Assembly (NCBI GenBank): GCA_023450745.1
Contig: JAEXGR010000079.1
Coordinates: forward strand, 1 to 34,172
DNA length: 34,172 bases
Direction: 5' to 3'
Origin: Synergistota bacterium
GTDB taxonomy: Bacteria > Synergistota > Synergistia > Synergistales > Synergistaceae
Shown: positions 1 through 6,128 of the stretch, one piece after another
Layout of the letters: the number at the start of each line of letters is the position of its first letter
Numbering within the stretch: position 1 is the stretch's first letter
Made by a program: the position numbers and the translations under genes
Notes under the pieces: model-generated
Databases searched by the model: none
What the model was told of the DNA's origin: nothing
Seen by the model: only the letters and a program-made list of their open reading frames with translations

Positions 1-125
1 TCGGCGTTTAGACGTGCCGGATGCTAAATGACTTTGCCTTTGGAATACCGGAGCCGTATCTGCATACGGCGAGGATTTCCGAAGGTAAAGTCATGACGCA
101 GACGGCGCGTATAAACGCCGATTTA
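1..125. repeat. 125-bp dispersed repeat, copy 1
   Basis: Bases 1-125 match 3853-3977 with no difference that I can find. The ends are inverted repeats of each other (TCGGCGTTTA near the left, TAAACGCCGA near the right), and inside lie a second inverted pair (GACTTTGCCTT with AAGGTAAAGTC, one mismatch) and a small CCGTAT/ATACGG hairpin, so the whole unit can fold into one long stem-loop. It overlaps the 3' end of the minus-strand hydrolase gene and supplies its last ten or so codons and its stop. The left boundary may run off the window. No transposase is present; it resembles REP/MITE-like non-autonomous elements. Confidence 0.85.
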
Positions 126-1023
126 CCATTTCTATCCAGCCGAGGTACCCCTTCGCAGACTGGCCGAGGAAAAAGTCTTCTCTCCTTCTCACCGTCTCCG
201 GCATTTGCGTAAGCTTCGCAAGGACGGGGTCGTTCTCTTTCAGCGCGCGGACCGCCTCTTCCGGCGCAGCCCCCGCGGGAAGCGCCGAGAGTATCTCCAG
301 CCACAGTTCCATCTGTTTTTTCGCCGTGTCAAAGACCTCCCCCGCGTCCTCAAGGTATCCTGAGTGCGGGAAGCAGACGATATCTATCCCCTTAAGCGCC
401 CTCAGTTTGTCTAAAGAGGCGATCGCGCTGTCATAAAAGAATTTATGCGGCGTCGCCGGACGCATGAAATAGCTGCCGTCGTCAAGCCTGAACCAGCAGC
501 CGGAGGCCTCTCCCGCGAAAAGTATCCTCTTTCCCCCGAGCTCGTAAATGTATGAGCTGTGGTGTGGCGCGTGTCCCGGCGTATCGATCACGGTGAGGCC
601 TGGGACGCCACCCGTGACGAGGTTCTCCGTGGGAAGCGGCGTGGGAGTGCCGTATACGTCGCAGAGACTGCCAAGGCTCGTCCGGCTGCCGGCGATCAGC
701 TTGGACGGGTCGATAAGGTGAGGGCGGCCCCTCTCCGGAGCCAGGACTTTCGCCTCCGGGTGGGCGGCGATGAACTGCCCTGCGCCGCCGGAATGGTCGA
801 GGTGGACGTGGGTATATAGCAGATAGTCGATCTTATCGTTCCCATGCGCCTCAAGCTGCCGCAGGAGCCCGGGAACGGCCGAGGCCGGCCCCGTCTCTAT
901 CATGACGGTCTGGGCGCGCTCTTTGTCGTCTATGAGCCAGCCGTCGAGAAAAGATTCAAACCCGCCGCGCGGTATCGGCAGGTTTATTCTGTAAAAATTT
1001 GGCAGAATCTCCGTCGTCGCCAT
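91..1023 (-). CDS. MBL-fold metallo-hydrolase
   Basis: This 310-residue protein has the metallo-beta-lactamase fold. The metal motif HVHLDH is at residues 72-77 (H72, H74, D76, H77), with further candidate ligands H151 in the TPGHAPHH segment and H220 in CFPHSG. The position usually held by a bridging Asp (GD) reads GEA with E172. Such enzymes hydrolyse thioesters, lactones or similar bonds in the cytoplasm; the substrate here cannot be read. The ATG at 1023 has AAAGGAG nine bases upstream. It lies 14 bp after the ABC ATPase gene, so it is probably the last gene of that operon. Its C-terminal residues RRLYAPSAS come from the inserted 125-bp repeat, suggesting the original tail was replaced. 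Confidence 0.85.
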   Translation of the reverse strand: MATTEILPNFYRINLPIPRGGFESFLDGWLIDDKERAQTVMIETGPASAVPGLLRQLEAHGNDKIDYLLYTHVHLDHSGGAGQFIAAHPEAKVLAPERGRPHLIDPSKLIAGSRTSLGSLCDVYGTPTPLPTENLVTGGVPGLTVIDTPGHAPHHSSYIYELGGKRILFAGEASGCWFRLDDGSYFMRPATPHKFFYDSAIASLDKLRALKGIDIVCFPHSGYLEDAGEVFDTAKKQMELWLEILSALPAGAAPEEAVRALKENDPVLAKLTQMPETVRRREDFFLGQSAKGYLGWIEMVNRRLYAPSAS

Positions 1024-1037
1024 TTATATACGCTCCT

Positions 1038-1781
1038 TTACTCACCGTCTCCAATAGCCTCAAGGACTTCGTCGATGAGGCTTTGAAAGGCCGGCGTGCT
1101 TCGTGGTCTGGGATAGGGCAGATTCACGGATAGCTCCCGCTTCACCCGTCCCTCGCCGAGGACCACGACGCGCGTCCCGAGGCGCAGCGCCTCTCCCACG
1201 TCGTGCGTCACCATTATAAAACTCTTTTTTTTATCAAGATACAGCCTGATCAATTCGCGCTGCATCGCGCGGCGCGTAAAGTAATCGAGCGCTCCGAGAG
1301 GTTCGTCAAGCAATACCACGGGCGGATCTTTCACCAGCGCGCGCCCGAGCGCGACACGCTGCGCCATGCCGCCGGAGAGCTGAGTGGGCAGGGCGCCCTC
1401 GTAGCCGCCAAGGCCGACCGTCTCTATCATCTCCAGCGCCCGTTTCCGCAGCTCCTCACCGCGTTCGCGCGGCGGGCAGGCGAAGATGATGTTGTCAAGC
1501 GCCGAAAGCCACGGCATGAGCCGTGCCTCCTGGAAGACCATGCCCGCGGGCAATGGGCTCTCTTCCGAACATTCCCTGCCCCGGAACCTCACCGCGCCGG
1601 AGGTCGGCGGCTCCAAAGAGGCCAGTATGCGCAGCAGGGTGGTCTTGCCGGAACCGCTCCTGCCGACGATCACGACGAACTCATTCTCCCCGATTTCCAG
1701 AGATACGTCCCGCAGCGCCTCCACACGGCGTTCTTCCAGACGGTAACTTTTTGAGACGCTGTCGACCGAGAGAAAGGCCAT
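1038..1781 (-). CDS. ABC transporter ATPase, nitrate/sulfonate/taurine type
   Basis: This 247-residue protein is a complete ABC ATPase: Walker A GRSGSGKTT (residues 40-48), Q-loop in MVFQEARLMPW (81-91), signature LSGGMAQR (135-142), Walker B VVLLDEP (155-161) and switch H193. The Q-loop wording and the partner permease place it in the SsuB/TauB group, which energises uptake of sulfonates, nitrate, thiamine precursors and similar small molecules. Its ATG overlaps the permease stop by one base (TAATG), so translation is coupled. No substrate-binding protein gene is in the window, so the substrate is open; the linked hydrolase and flavin reductase are mildly suggestive of organosulfur use, but this is weak. 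Confidence 0.92.
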   Translation of the reverse strand: MAFLSVDSVSKSYRLEERRVEALRDVSLEIGENEFVVIVGRSGSGKTTLLRILASLEPPTSGAVRFRGRECSEESPLPAGMVFQEARLMPWLSALDNIIFACPPRERGEELRKRALEMIETVGLGGYEGALPTQLSGGMAQRVALGRALVKDPPVVLLDEPLGALDYFTRRAMQRELIRLYLDKKKSFIMVTHDVGEALRLGTRVVVLGEGRVKRELSVNLPYPRPRSTPAFQSLIDEVLEAIGDGE

Positions 1782-2536
1782 TATCTCATCCCCTTCGCGG
1801 CCCTTGAAATGAGTACGAAAAGATAATCAAGGGCGGCCCCGAGCGCGCCGATGACAAAGATCCCCATCAGCACGACGTCGGAACGCGAGAGCTGTTCCGC
1901 GTCAAGTATCATATAGCCGAGGCCGGAGGAGGCGGCGACAAGCTCCGCCGCCACCAGCGAGCGCCAGCTGTATCCGAGCCCCAACTGCAGCCCCGTGAGG
2001 ACGGACGGCAGGGCCGCAGGCAGGATCACGTAACGGTAACGCTCCCAGCGCCCATAGCCGAAGACCCGCGCGACCTCTATAAGTTTCGCGTCGCAGCCTC
2101 TGATTCCTTGAAGCGCGTTGAGGAAGACGGGGAAAAATGTGGCGAGGATGATGAGGATTATTTTCGGGCTCTCTCCGATGCCAAACCACAGGATGAGCAT
2201 CGGGATCACCGCCATCGGCGGTATGTGCCGCAGGAATTCAAGCGTAGGGTCCAGCTGCGCCAGAAGCGGCGGGCAGGAGCTGCACAAAAGCGCAAGCGCT
2301 AGGGCCAGCGCCGCGGAGAGGCCGAAGCCGGCGGCAATGCGGCTGAGGCTCGCCAGCAGGTTTTCCGGCAGCGAACCGTCGGCCGCCGCCGCCGTAAAAG
2401 CGCGCCACACGGCGCCGGGAGAGGGCAGCAAAAAGGTGTTCCACCACTCAGCGGATGCTCCGTACCACCAGAGCACGAGAATGAAAAGGGGAAAGAGCGC
2501 GCCGCTCTTCAATATTTTCCAGGCCACATCTCTCAT
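1781..2536 (-). CDS. ABC transporter permease, SsuC/TauC type
   Basis: This is an inner-membrane permease of the binding-protein-dependent transport family, about 251 residues with six probable membrane segments. The cytoplasmic coupling region is visible as IRGCDAKLIEVARVFGYGRWERYRYV, the EAA-loop form found in SsuC/TauC/NrtB permeases. The ORF is open from a TTG at 2557, but the ATG at 2536 preceded by GAGGGGA is the more likely start (MRDVAWKILKSG). It is the first gene of a three-gene minus-strand run with the ATPase and the MBL hydrolase, divergent from the flavin reductase gene. Confidence 0.88.
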   Translation of the reverse strand: MRDVAWKILKSGALFPLFILVLWWYGASAEWWNTFLLPSPGAVWRAFTAAAADGSLPENLLASLSRIAAGFGLSAALALALALLCSSCPPLLAQLDPTLEFLRHIPPMAVIPMLILWFGIGESPKIILIILATFFPVFLNALQGIRGCDAKLIEVARVFGYGRWERYRYVILPAALPSVLTGLQLGLGYSWRSLVAAELVAASSGLGYMILDAEQLSRSDVVLMGIFVIGALGAALDYLFVLISRAAKGMR

Positions 2537-2612
2537 CGCATACGTAATTCCCCTCAATAAATTTCCGCTAGTATTGTACCTCCAAAAGCGGGAAAGACAC
2601 TATAATATTACC

Positions 2613-2621
2613 TGATAAAAT
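2613..2621 (+). promoter_or_regulatory. possible extended -10 promoter for the flavin reductase gene
   Basis: TGATAAAAT is an extended -10 pattern (TG, one base, TAAAAT) 28 bp before the TTG start. No good -35 is seen at the right distance. A TATAAT at 2601-2606 is an alternative. The divergent permease probably starts from an overlapping minus-strand promoter (TACAAT on the minus strand, 2573-2578). Confidence 0.4.
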
Positions 2622-2648
2622 ATATCATATAGCAAGGAAGTGCGTCGA

Positions 2649-3209
2649 TTGAGCAAAGTGACATGGAAAGCGGGGACAATGCTCTATCCCCTGCCGCCGG
2701 TGATGGTCTCCTGCGGCACGTTGGAAAAATCGAATATCATCACGGTGGCCTGGACGGGTATCGTAAACTCCGAACCGCCGATGACCTATATCTCGGTGCG
2801 CCCCGAGCGCTACTCATACGGCCTGATAAAAGAGACGGGAGAGTTTGTCATCAACCTGACCACAGACAGGCTCGTTTGGAACGCCGATTTCTGCGGCGTG
2901 AAATCGGGGCGCGAGATCGATAAATTCGCCCTGCCGGGGCTTACGGCGATCCCGGCCAGCAAGGTGAGCGCTCCGATGATAGAAGAAAGCCCCGTCAACA
3001 TCGAATGCCGCGTTGAAAGAAGCATGCTGCTCGGAAGTCACGAAATGTTCCTCGCGAAGATAATCGCCGTCAACGTCAGCGAAGGGCTGCTTGACGCCAA
3101 AGGCGTGCTGCACCTGGAAAAAGCGGGGCTCGCGGCGACCGCGCACGGCAAATATTTCACCCTCGGCCGCCAGGTGGGAACTTTCGGATATTCGGTAAAA
3201 AAGAGATAA
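2649..3209 (+). CDS. flavin reductase-like (flavoredoxin-type) protein
   Basis: This protein of about 186 residues has the flavin-reductase-like split-barrel domain that binds FMN: the opening TMLYPLPPVMVSCG, the strand NIITVAWTGIVNSEPP, the SVRPERYSYGLI segment and the ending FLAKIIAVNVSE are typical. Members reduce or carry flavin for partner enzymes, or transfer electrons as flavoredoxins in anaerobes. I chose the TTG at 2649 because AAGGAA lies nine bases before it; the GTG at 2640 would leave no room for a ribosome site. The next gene, a Cys-rich mini-protein, follows 14 bp later and probably shares the transcript. Confidence 0.85.
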   Translation: MSKVTWKAGTMLYPLPPVMVSCGTLEKSNIITVAWTGIVNSEPPMTYISVRPERYSYGLIKETGEFVINLTTDRLVWNADFCGVKSGREIDKFALPGLTAIPASKVSAPMIEESPVNIECRVERSMLLGSHEMFLAKIIAVNVSEGLLDAKGVLHLEKAGLAATAHGKYFTLGRQVGTFGYSVKKR

Positions 3210-3223
3210 AGGAGAAACCTGCG

Positions 3224-3376
3224 ATGCTTAGATGCGAGATATGTCAAAAACCGTTGAAGGAATGCTGCGACCTCTTCCACGAGGCCCTCGACGAGAACGG
3301 AGACAGCGTGGTGATCTGCTACGAATGCGCCGAAGAGCACAAGATCCCCTTCGAGGACGAGAAGGAAAGCCGCTGA
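3224..3376 (+). CDS. 50-residue Cys-rich (zinc-ribbon-like) protein
   Basis: A short ORF encodes 50 residues beginning MLRCEICQKPLKECC and containing VICYECAEEHK later. The two CxxC pairs (C4/C7 and C32/C35), plus C14/C15, suggest a small zinc ribbon or similar metal knuckle. AAAGGAG lies ten bases before the ATG. It follows the flavin reductase gene by 14 bp in the same direction, and codon use matches its GC-rich neighbours, so it looks genuine although it is short. The function is unknown; a redox or iron/zinc-binding accessory for the flavoprotein is possible. Confidence 0.7.
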   Translation: MLRCEICQKPLKECCDLFHEALDENGDSVVICYECAEEHKIPFEDEKESR

Positions 3377-3450
3377 TCATAAAAATACTTGCGCTAAAAC
3401 CGCAAATTACCCTTAATTAACTATAAGATGATAGATTTGGGTTTGGCGTT

Positions 3451-3735
3451 CTAGTTACAAAAAACAATCTGCCGGTATTCAACGATTTTGGTTTGCGCCT
3501 TTAAAGCCTCCCTCGCGAGGGAGGTGGGCCGGCGACGGGTTTTCGCCGGGTCGGAGGGAGTGTAGACGTTGACCTTAAGGTTTTCACAACTTAAAGAAGA
3601 TAAAAACATCAAACCAAGGTCAACTCTCCCTCACCCCGCTTCGCGGGGAGCTCCCTCGCGAGGGAGCCAAGATCAAAATCTAAACCGAAGCCGCTGCATT
3701 GGCAGCAGATTGTTTTTCTGTTAGTAGCATGCTAA
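3451..3735. repeat. mosaic inverted-repeat element (island 1)
   Basis: No gene is seen here. Outer arms ACAATCTGCC (about 3464-3473) and GGCAGCAGATTGT (3701-3713) are inverted, and inner arms contain repeated CTCCCTCGCGAGGGAG palindromes (near 3510 and 3652) and a CCCCGCTTCGCGGGG hairpin (near 3637). Much of 3610-3735 recurs, diverged, at about 32165-32305, and part of it recurs inverted near 32040-32095. This is a dispersed non-coding repeat family, probably non-autonomous; no reading frame for a transposase is visible. Confidence 0.7.
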
Positions 3736-3775
3736 CTGGAATACCGCAGCGTTTGTCTTTTGACCATCAAAAAAG

Positions 3776-3843
3776 GCTCTCTGGCCGCCTCAGCGAGGGA
3801 GCCCAAAATCTTTGCTAAACCCCAATTTATCCTTTACCCCATC
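3776..3843. repeat. fragment of the mosaic repeat family
   Basis: The stretch GAGCCCAAAATCTTTGCTAA and the following CCCCAATTTATCC match, with several substitutions, the reverse complement of about 32001-32045. It sits directly before the 125-bp repeat. It carries no gene. Confidence 0.6.
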
Positions 3844-3852
3844 GAAGACAAA

Positions 3853-3977
3853 TCGGCGTTTAGACGTGCCGGATGCTAAATGACTTTGCCTTTGGAATAC
3901 CGGAGCCGTATCTGCATACGGCGAGGATTTCCGAAGGTAAAGTCATGACGCAGACGGCGCGTATAAACGCCGATTTA
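3853..3977. repeat. 125-bp dispersed repeat, copy 2
   Basis: This copy is identical to bases 1-125. Here the element abuts the GGDEF gene so closely that the TAA stop of that gene (minus strand, 3975-3977) is formed by the element's terminal bases. The element is in the same orientation relative to the upstream gene as in copy 1. Perfect identity implies recent spread, gene conversion or selection on structure. Confidence 0.9.
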
Positions 3978-4835
3978 ACTGTTGCTGTAAAACTCGTAAC
4001 TATTTCGCCTCTTTTTCTTTACCCTGTACATCGCGATATCCGCGCTGTTATACAGCTCCTCGAAAGTAGTTCCGTCCTGCGGGTAAAGCGCGATGCCGAC
4101 GCTCGCGGTGACATCCTCTGCGCCGGATATCCCCTTTAGCAGCGCCTCCGCTTTGGCGCTGGCTGCGTTTACATCAGGCAGGGAGGGGGTGAGGATGATA
4201 AACTCGTCGCCGCCGATCCTCCCCGCGAGGTCGCCTTCCTCTGTCGCGGCGGTGATGCGCTCCGCCACCGCCCGCAGCGCCATGTCGCCCCTGATGTGCC
4301 CAAAAGTATCATTTATCTTTTTAAAATTATCAAGGTCTATCATAAAGAACGCGTGACGTTCCGCCGGGTGAAGCCGGATGACGGCCGAACCTGTTTCGTA
4401 CAGAGCCTTTCTGTTTAACAGCCCCGTCAGCGGGTCGGTGGCGGCGGCGCGGTTAAAAGCGCTGTCTTTCGCCGCGGGCAGGGGCGGGACATTCTTTCTG
4501 CCGTGCGGGGAAATGATCAAACAGACAAAACAAAGAACGGCGGCGGCCAGGAACATCTCCGTCAAAGACCTGCGGACGGCGCGGCACGCGGCGTCCCTCG
4601 CCTCCGCCATGCTGACATGTATGCCGGTATCGTGCCGCAACTTTTCTGTACGGCTTGCCTCAGACGGCTCGGCCTTCCCGCTCGCCGCCGGGCAGTATAT
4701 GGCCGATTCCTTCCAAAGGGCGGCTCCGGTTTCATGAAAATATATCAGGCAGGCCGTGAAAAACAGAGCGAGGCAGGCGGCAAGCAGGATGAGCGCGTCC
4801 TTCGCAGCCGGTCTGGGGCTGATTTTATCGCGCAT
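3975..4835 (-). CDS. membrane diguanylate cyclase (GGDEF)
   Basis: This 286-residue protein has two membrane segments (about 14-33 and 93-109) around an outside loop of about 60 residues, then a GGDEF domain starting at DPLTGLLNRKAL (134-145). The catalytic GGDEF at 208-212 and the metal/substrate segment MIDLDNFKKINDTFGH (165-180) are intact, so it should make cyclic di-GMP from GTP. The usual inhibitory RxxD site five residues before the motif reads EEGD, so product inhibition through that site is probably lost. It is translationally coupled to the XRE regulator upstream (TGATG). Adjacent exopolysaccharide export genes are a plausible output, by inference. Confidence 0.9.
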   Translation of the reverse strand: MRDKISPRPAAKDALILLAACLALFFTACLIYFHETGAALWKESAIYCPAASGKAEPSEASRTEKLRHDTGIHVSMAEARDAACRAVRRSLTEMFLAAAVLCFVCLIISPHGRKNVPPLPAAKDSAFNRAAATDPLTGLLNRKALYETGSAVIRLHPAERHAFFMIDLDNFKKINDTFGHIRGDMALRAVAERITAATEEGDLAGRIGGDEFIILTPSLPDVNAASAKAEALLKGISGAEDVTASVGIALYPQDGTTFEELYNSADIAMYRVKKKRRNSYEFYSNS

Positions 4836-5044
4836 CAGCGGAGCCTGTTTTCCTGAATTATAAAATATAACTCTCCACGATTGATATTCAGCGCGTCTTC
4901 AAGCGCTGCGATCTTCTTTGTCGGCTGAAATTTTTCCTGTTCCCAAGCCACGACCGTGGTGCGGTTTACGCCGACCAACACGGCAAGGTCGTTCTGGGTG
5001 AGTTTTAAGGCGACGCGTTTTTTTCTGATCACTTTTCCAAACAC
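4835..5044 (-). CDS. XRE-family helix-turn-helix regulator (small)
   Basis: This 69-residue protein is essentially one Cro/C1-type helix-turn-helix: IRKKRVALKLTQNDLAVLVG, then VNRTTVVAWEQEKFQPT as turn and recognition helix. It has no effector domain. A GTG start is used with only a weak ribosome site. Its stop overlaps the GGDEF start by one base, so the two are one operon. It is divergent from a second, longer XRE gene across a 155-bp region holding a strong minus-strand promoter and repeated CTATAC sites, which suggests autoregulation or cross-regulation. Confidence 0.87.
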   Translation of the reverse strand: MFGKVIRKKRVALKLTQNDLAVLVGVNRTTVVAWEQEKFQPTKKIAALEDALNINRGELYFIIQENRLR

Positions 5045-5074
5045 TGATAGTCACCGCCATAATTTATAAGTCTG

Positions 5075-5181
5075 CTATACAGTACTTATTATAAAATATA
5101 TCTCAGTATAGTCAACTTTACGCAACATATAAGTAGGTTAAATTAATCTTGACCCATCTCCTTATTATTTGTAGTCTATAC
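5075..5181. promoter_or_regulatory. CTATAC repeats, candidate XRE operators
   Basis: CTATAC occurs at 5075-5080 and 5176-5181, and inverted (GTATAG) at 5106-5111. The first pair is centred 31 bp apart, about three helix turns, and brackets the minus-strand promoter: one at the start site, one over the -35. The third lies just before the plus-strand XRE gene. Either XRE protein could bind; this is inferred from position only. Confidence 0.4.
5088..5115 (-). promoter_or_regulatory. sigma-70-type promoter of the XRE-GGDEF operon
   Basis: Read on the minus strand, TTGACT (5110-5115) and TATAAT (5088-5093) are separated by 16 bp, giving a start near 5081 and a leader of roughly 37 bases before the GTG at 5044. 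Confidence 0.7.
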
Positions 5182-5199
5182 ACAACATGGGGGATGCCG

Positions 5200-5619
5200 A
5201 TGGATATTTCTGAGAAGATAAAGATGCTGCGAAAAGAAAAAAGGCTGACCCAGGCTATGTTGGCCGAGTCTCTTAATGTCGCCCGCTCGACGGTGATAGC
5301 CTGGGAGGGTAAACGCTGTCTCCCCGAGGGTGAAAACTTAAAAAACATTGCCAGGACGCTTGGCACTACCGTCGCCTTTCTTCTGGGAGAGAGCGACGCC
5401 GCCGTGGTGCCGGTTGCGGCGTCAGACCAGACGTCCCCGACCCGTAAAGAAGCCTCCTCGATAATCCTGAAACTCTCAGAGGTCAGATACGCGCTCGACG
5501 CCCTCGGCGACGAAACTGATATGTCTGACCTGCGCATCATCGACGAACTGCTGAGCTCCTGCCAAAAAATATCCGCGTTGCTGCTTGCCCAAAAGACCGC
5601 CGCCGGCCGCGGTCAATAA
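5200..5619 (+). CDS. XRE-family transcriptional regulator
   Basis: This protein of about 139 residues has an N-terminal Cro/C1-type helix-turn-helix (ISEKIKMLRKEKRLTQAMLA, then NVARSTVIAWEGKRCLP, and TLGTTVAFLLGES) and a C-terminal half of about 75 residues with a predicted helical stretch ending in a Ser/Leu-rich segment (IDELLSSCQKISALLLAQK) that may dimerise. I chose the ATG at 5200, which has GGGGGA five bases upstream; the ORF is open from a TTG at 5149. The helix-turn-helix resembles that of the divergent small XRE protein, so they may be related partners. Confidence 0.85.
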   Translation: MDISEKIKMLRKEKRLTQAMLAESLNVARSTVIAWEGKRCLPEGENLKNIARTLGTTVAFLLGESDAAVVPVAASDQTSPTRKEASSIILKLSEVRYALDALGDETDMSDLRIIDELLSSCQKISALLLAQKTAAGRGQ

Positions 5620-6072
5620 TCTCTTAGTCCTCCGCGCCTGTTAAGCCGCCGCGTACCGCGGCGGATAATTTCGCCGTTGTTTGAAGGCGCCGTTGGCTTG
5701 CTTGTCCTGCCAGCGGCCTTTCGCCGAATGTTTGCGTCCCGGTTCTCCTCTCGCATTCGTCGCCGCGTCTCCGCCCGCCGGTGTCGTATACAAACTGTTC
5801 TGCATCGACCGGCAAATGATAGTAATTATCATTGGCGTCAGAGCCGATAACGAAGTATATATAGATGCGGACGACCGGTTTAAACGGCACGGATTTCATG
5901 GAAACGTTGATTAGCTCACTAATACTTTCCAGCCGCCAAACGGCCGCGGAAGCATGACGATTCAATATTCGGTAAACTTTATATATTACTCAGGCGCACT
6001 TCTTGAGCTTCTTTTCAAGGCCGCATGCTTGTACCGGCCTCCCGCCGCTTATACATGCCCGAAATGATTATC
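5620..6072. other. intergenic region without a clear gene
   Basis: About 450 bp separate the XRE gene from the exopolysaccharide block. Open frames exist on both strands (for example minus 5624-5965 from a TTG, and plus 5681-5914), but they lack ribosome sites and recognisable protein features. A possible 37-residue plus-strand ORF (5954-6067, MTIQYSVNFIYYSG at its start) ends just before the terminator at 6073. A GC-rich hairpin (CCGCCGCG/CGCGGCGG) is present near 5650. Decayed gene material or an untranslated RNA are both possible. Confidence 0.4.
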
Positions 6073-6120
6073 GCAGAAAGGGAACGTTTATAAAGAAGCG
6101 TTCCCTTTCTGCTTTTGTTT
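6073..6120 (+). terminator. rho-independent terminator (plus strand)
   Basis: GCAGAAAGGGAACG (6073-6086) pairs perfectly with CGTTCCCTTTCTGC (6099-6112) and is followed by TTTTGTTT. The T-run fits plus-strand transcription, yet the nearest clear plus-strand gene ends 450 bp upstream. It may also block minus-strand read-through from the export operon. Confidence 0.8.
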
Positions 6121-6128
6121 GCAGCGGC

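Noticed and set aside
3500..3660. Regularly repeated CTCCCTCGCGAGGGAG blocks as a CRISPR array
   Set aside because: The units are few, irregularly spaced, in both orientations and without constant-length spacers; no cas gene is present.
5149..5180. TTGACC at 5149-5154 with a downstream TCTATA as a plus-strand promoter
   Set aside because: The spacing is about 20 bp, too long for a normal sigma-70 promoter, so it is not called.
5624..5965. 113-codon minus-strand frame in the gap after the XRE gene
   Set aside because: It starts at TTG without a ribosome site, has no recognisable domain, and its second half is Arg/Gly/Gln-rich. It could be decayed DNA but is not called.
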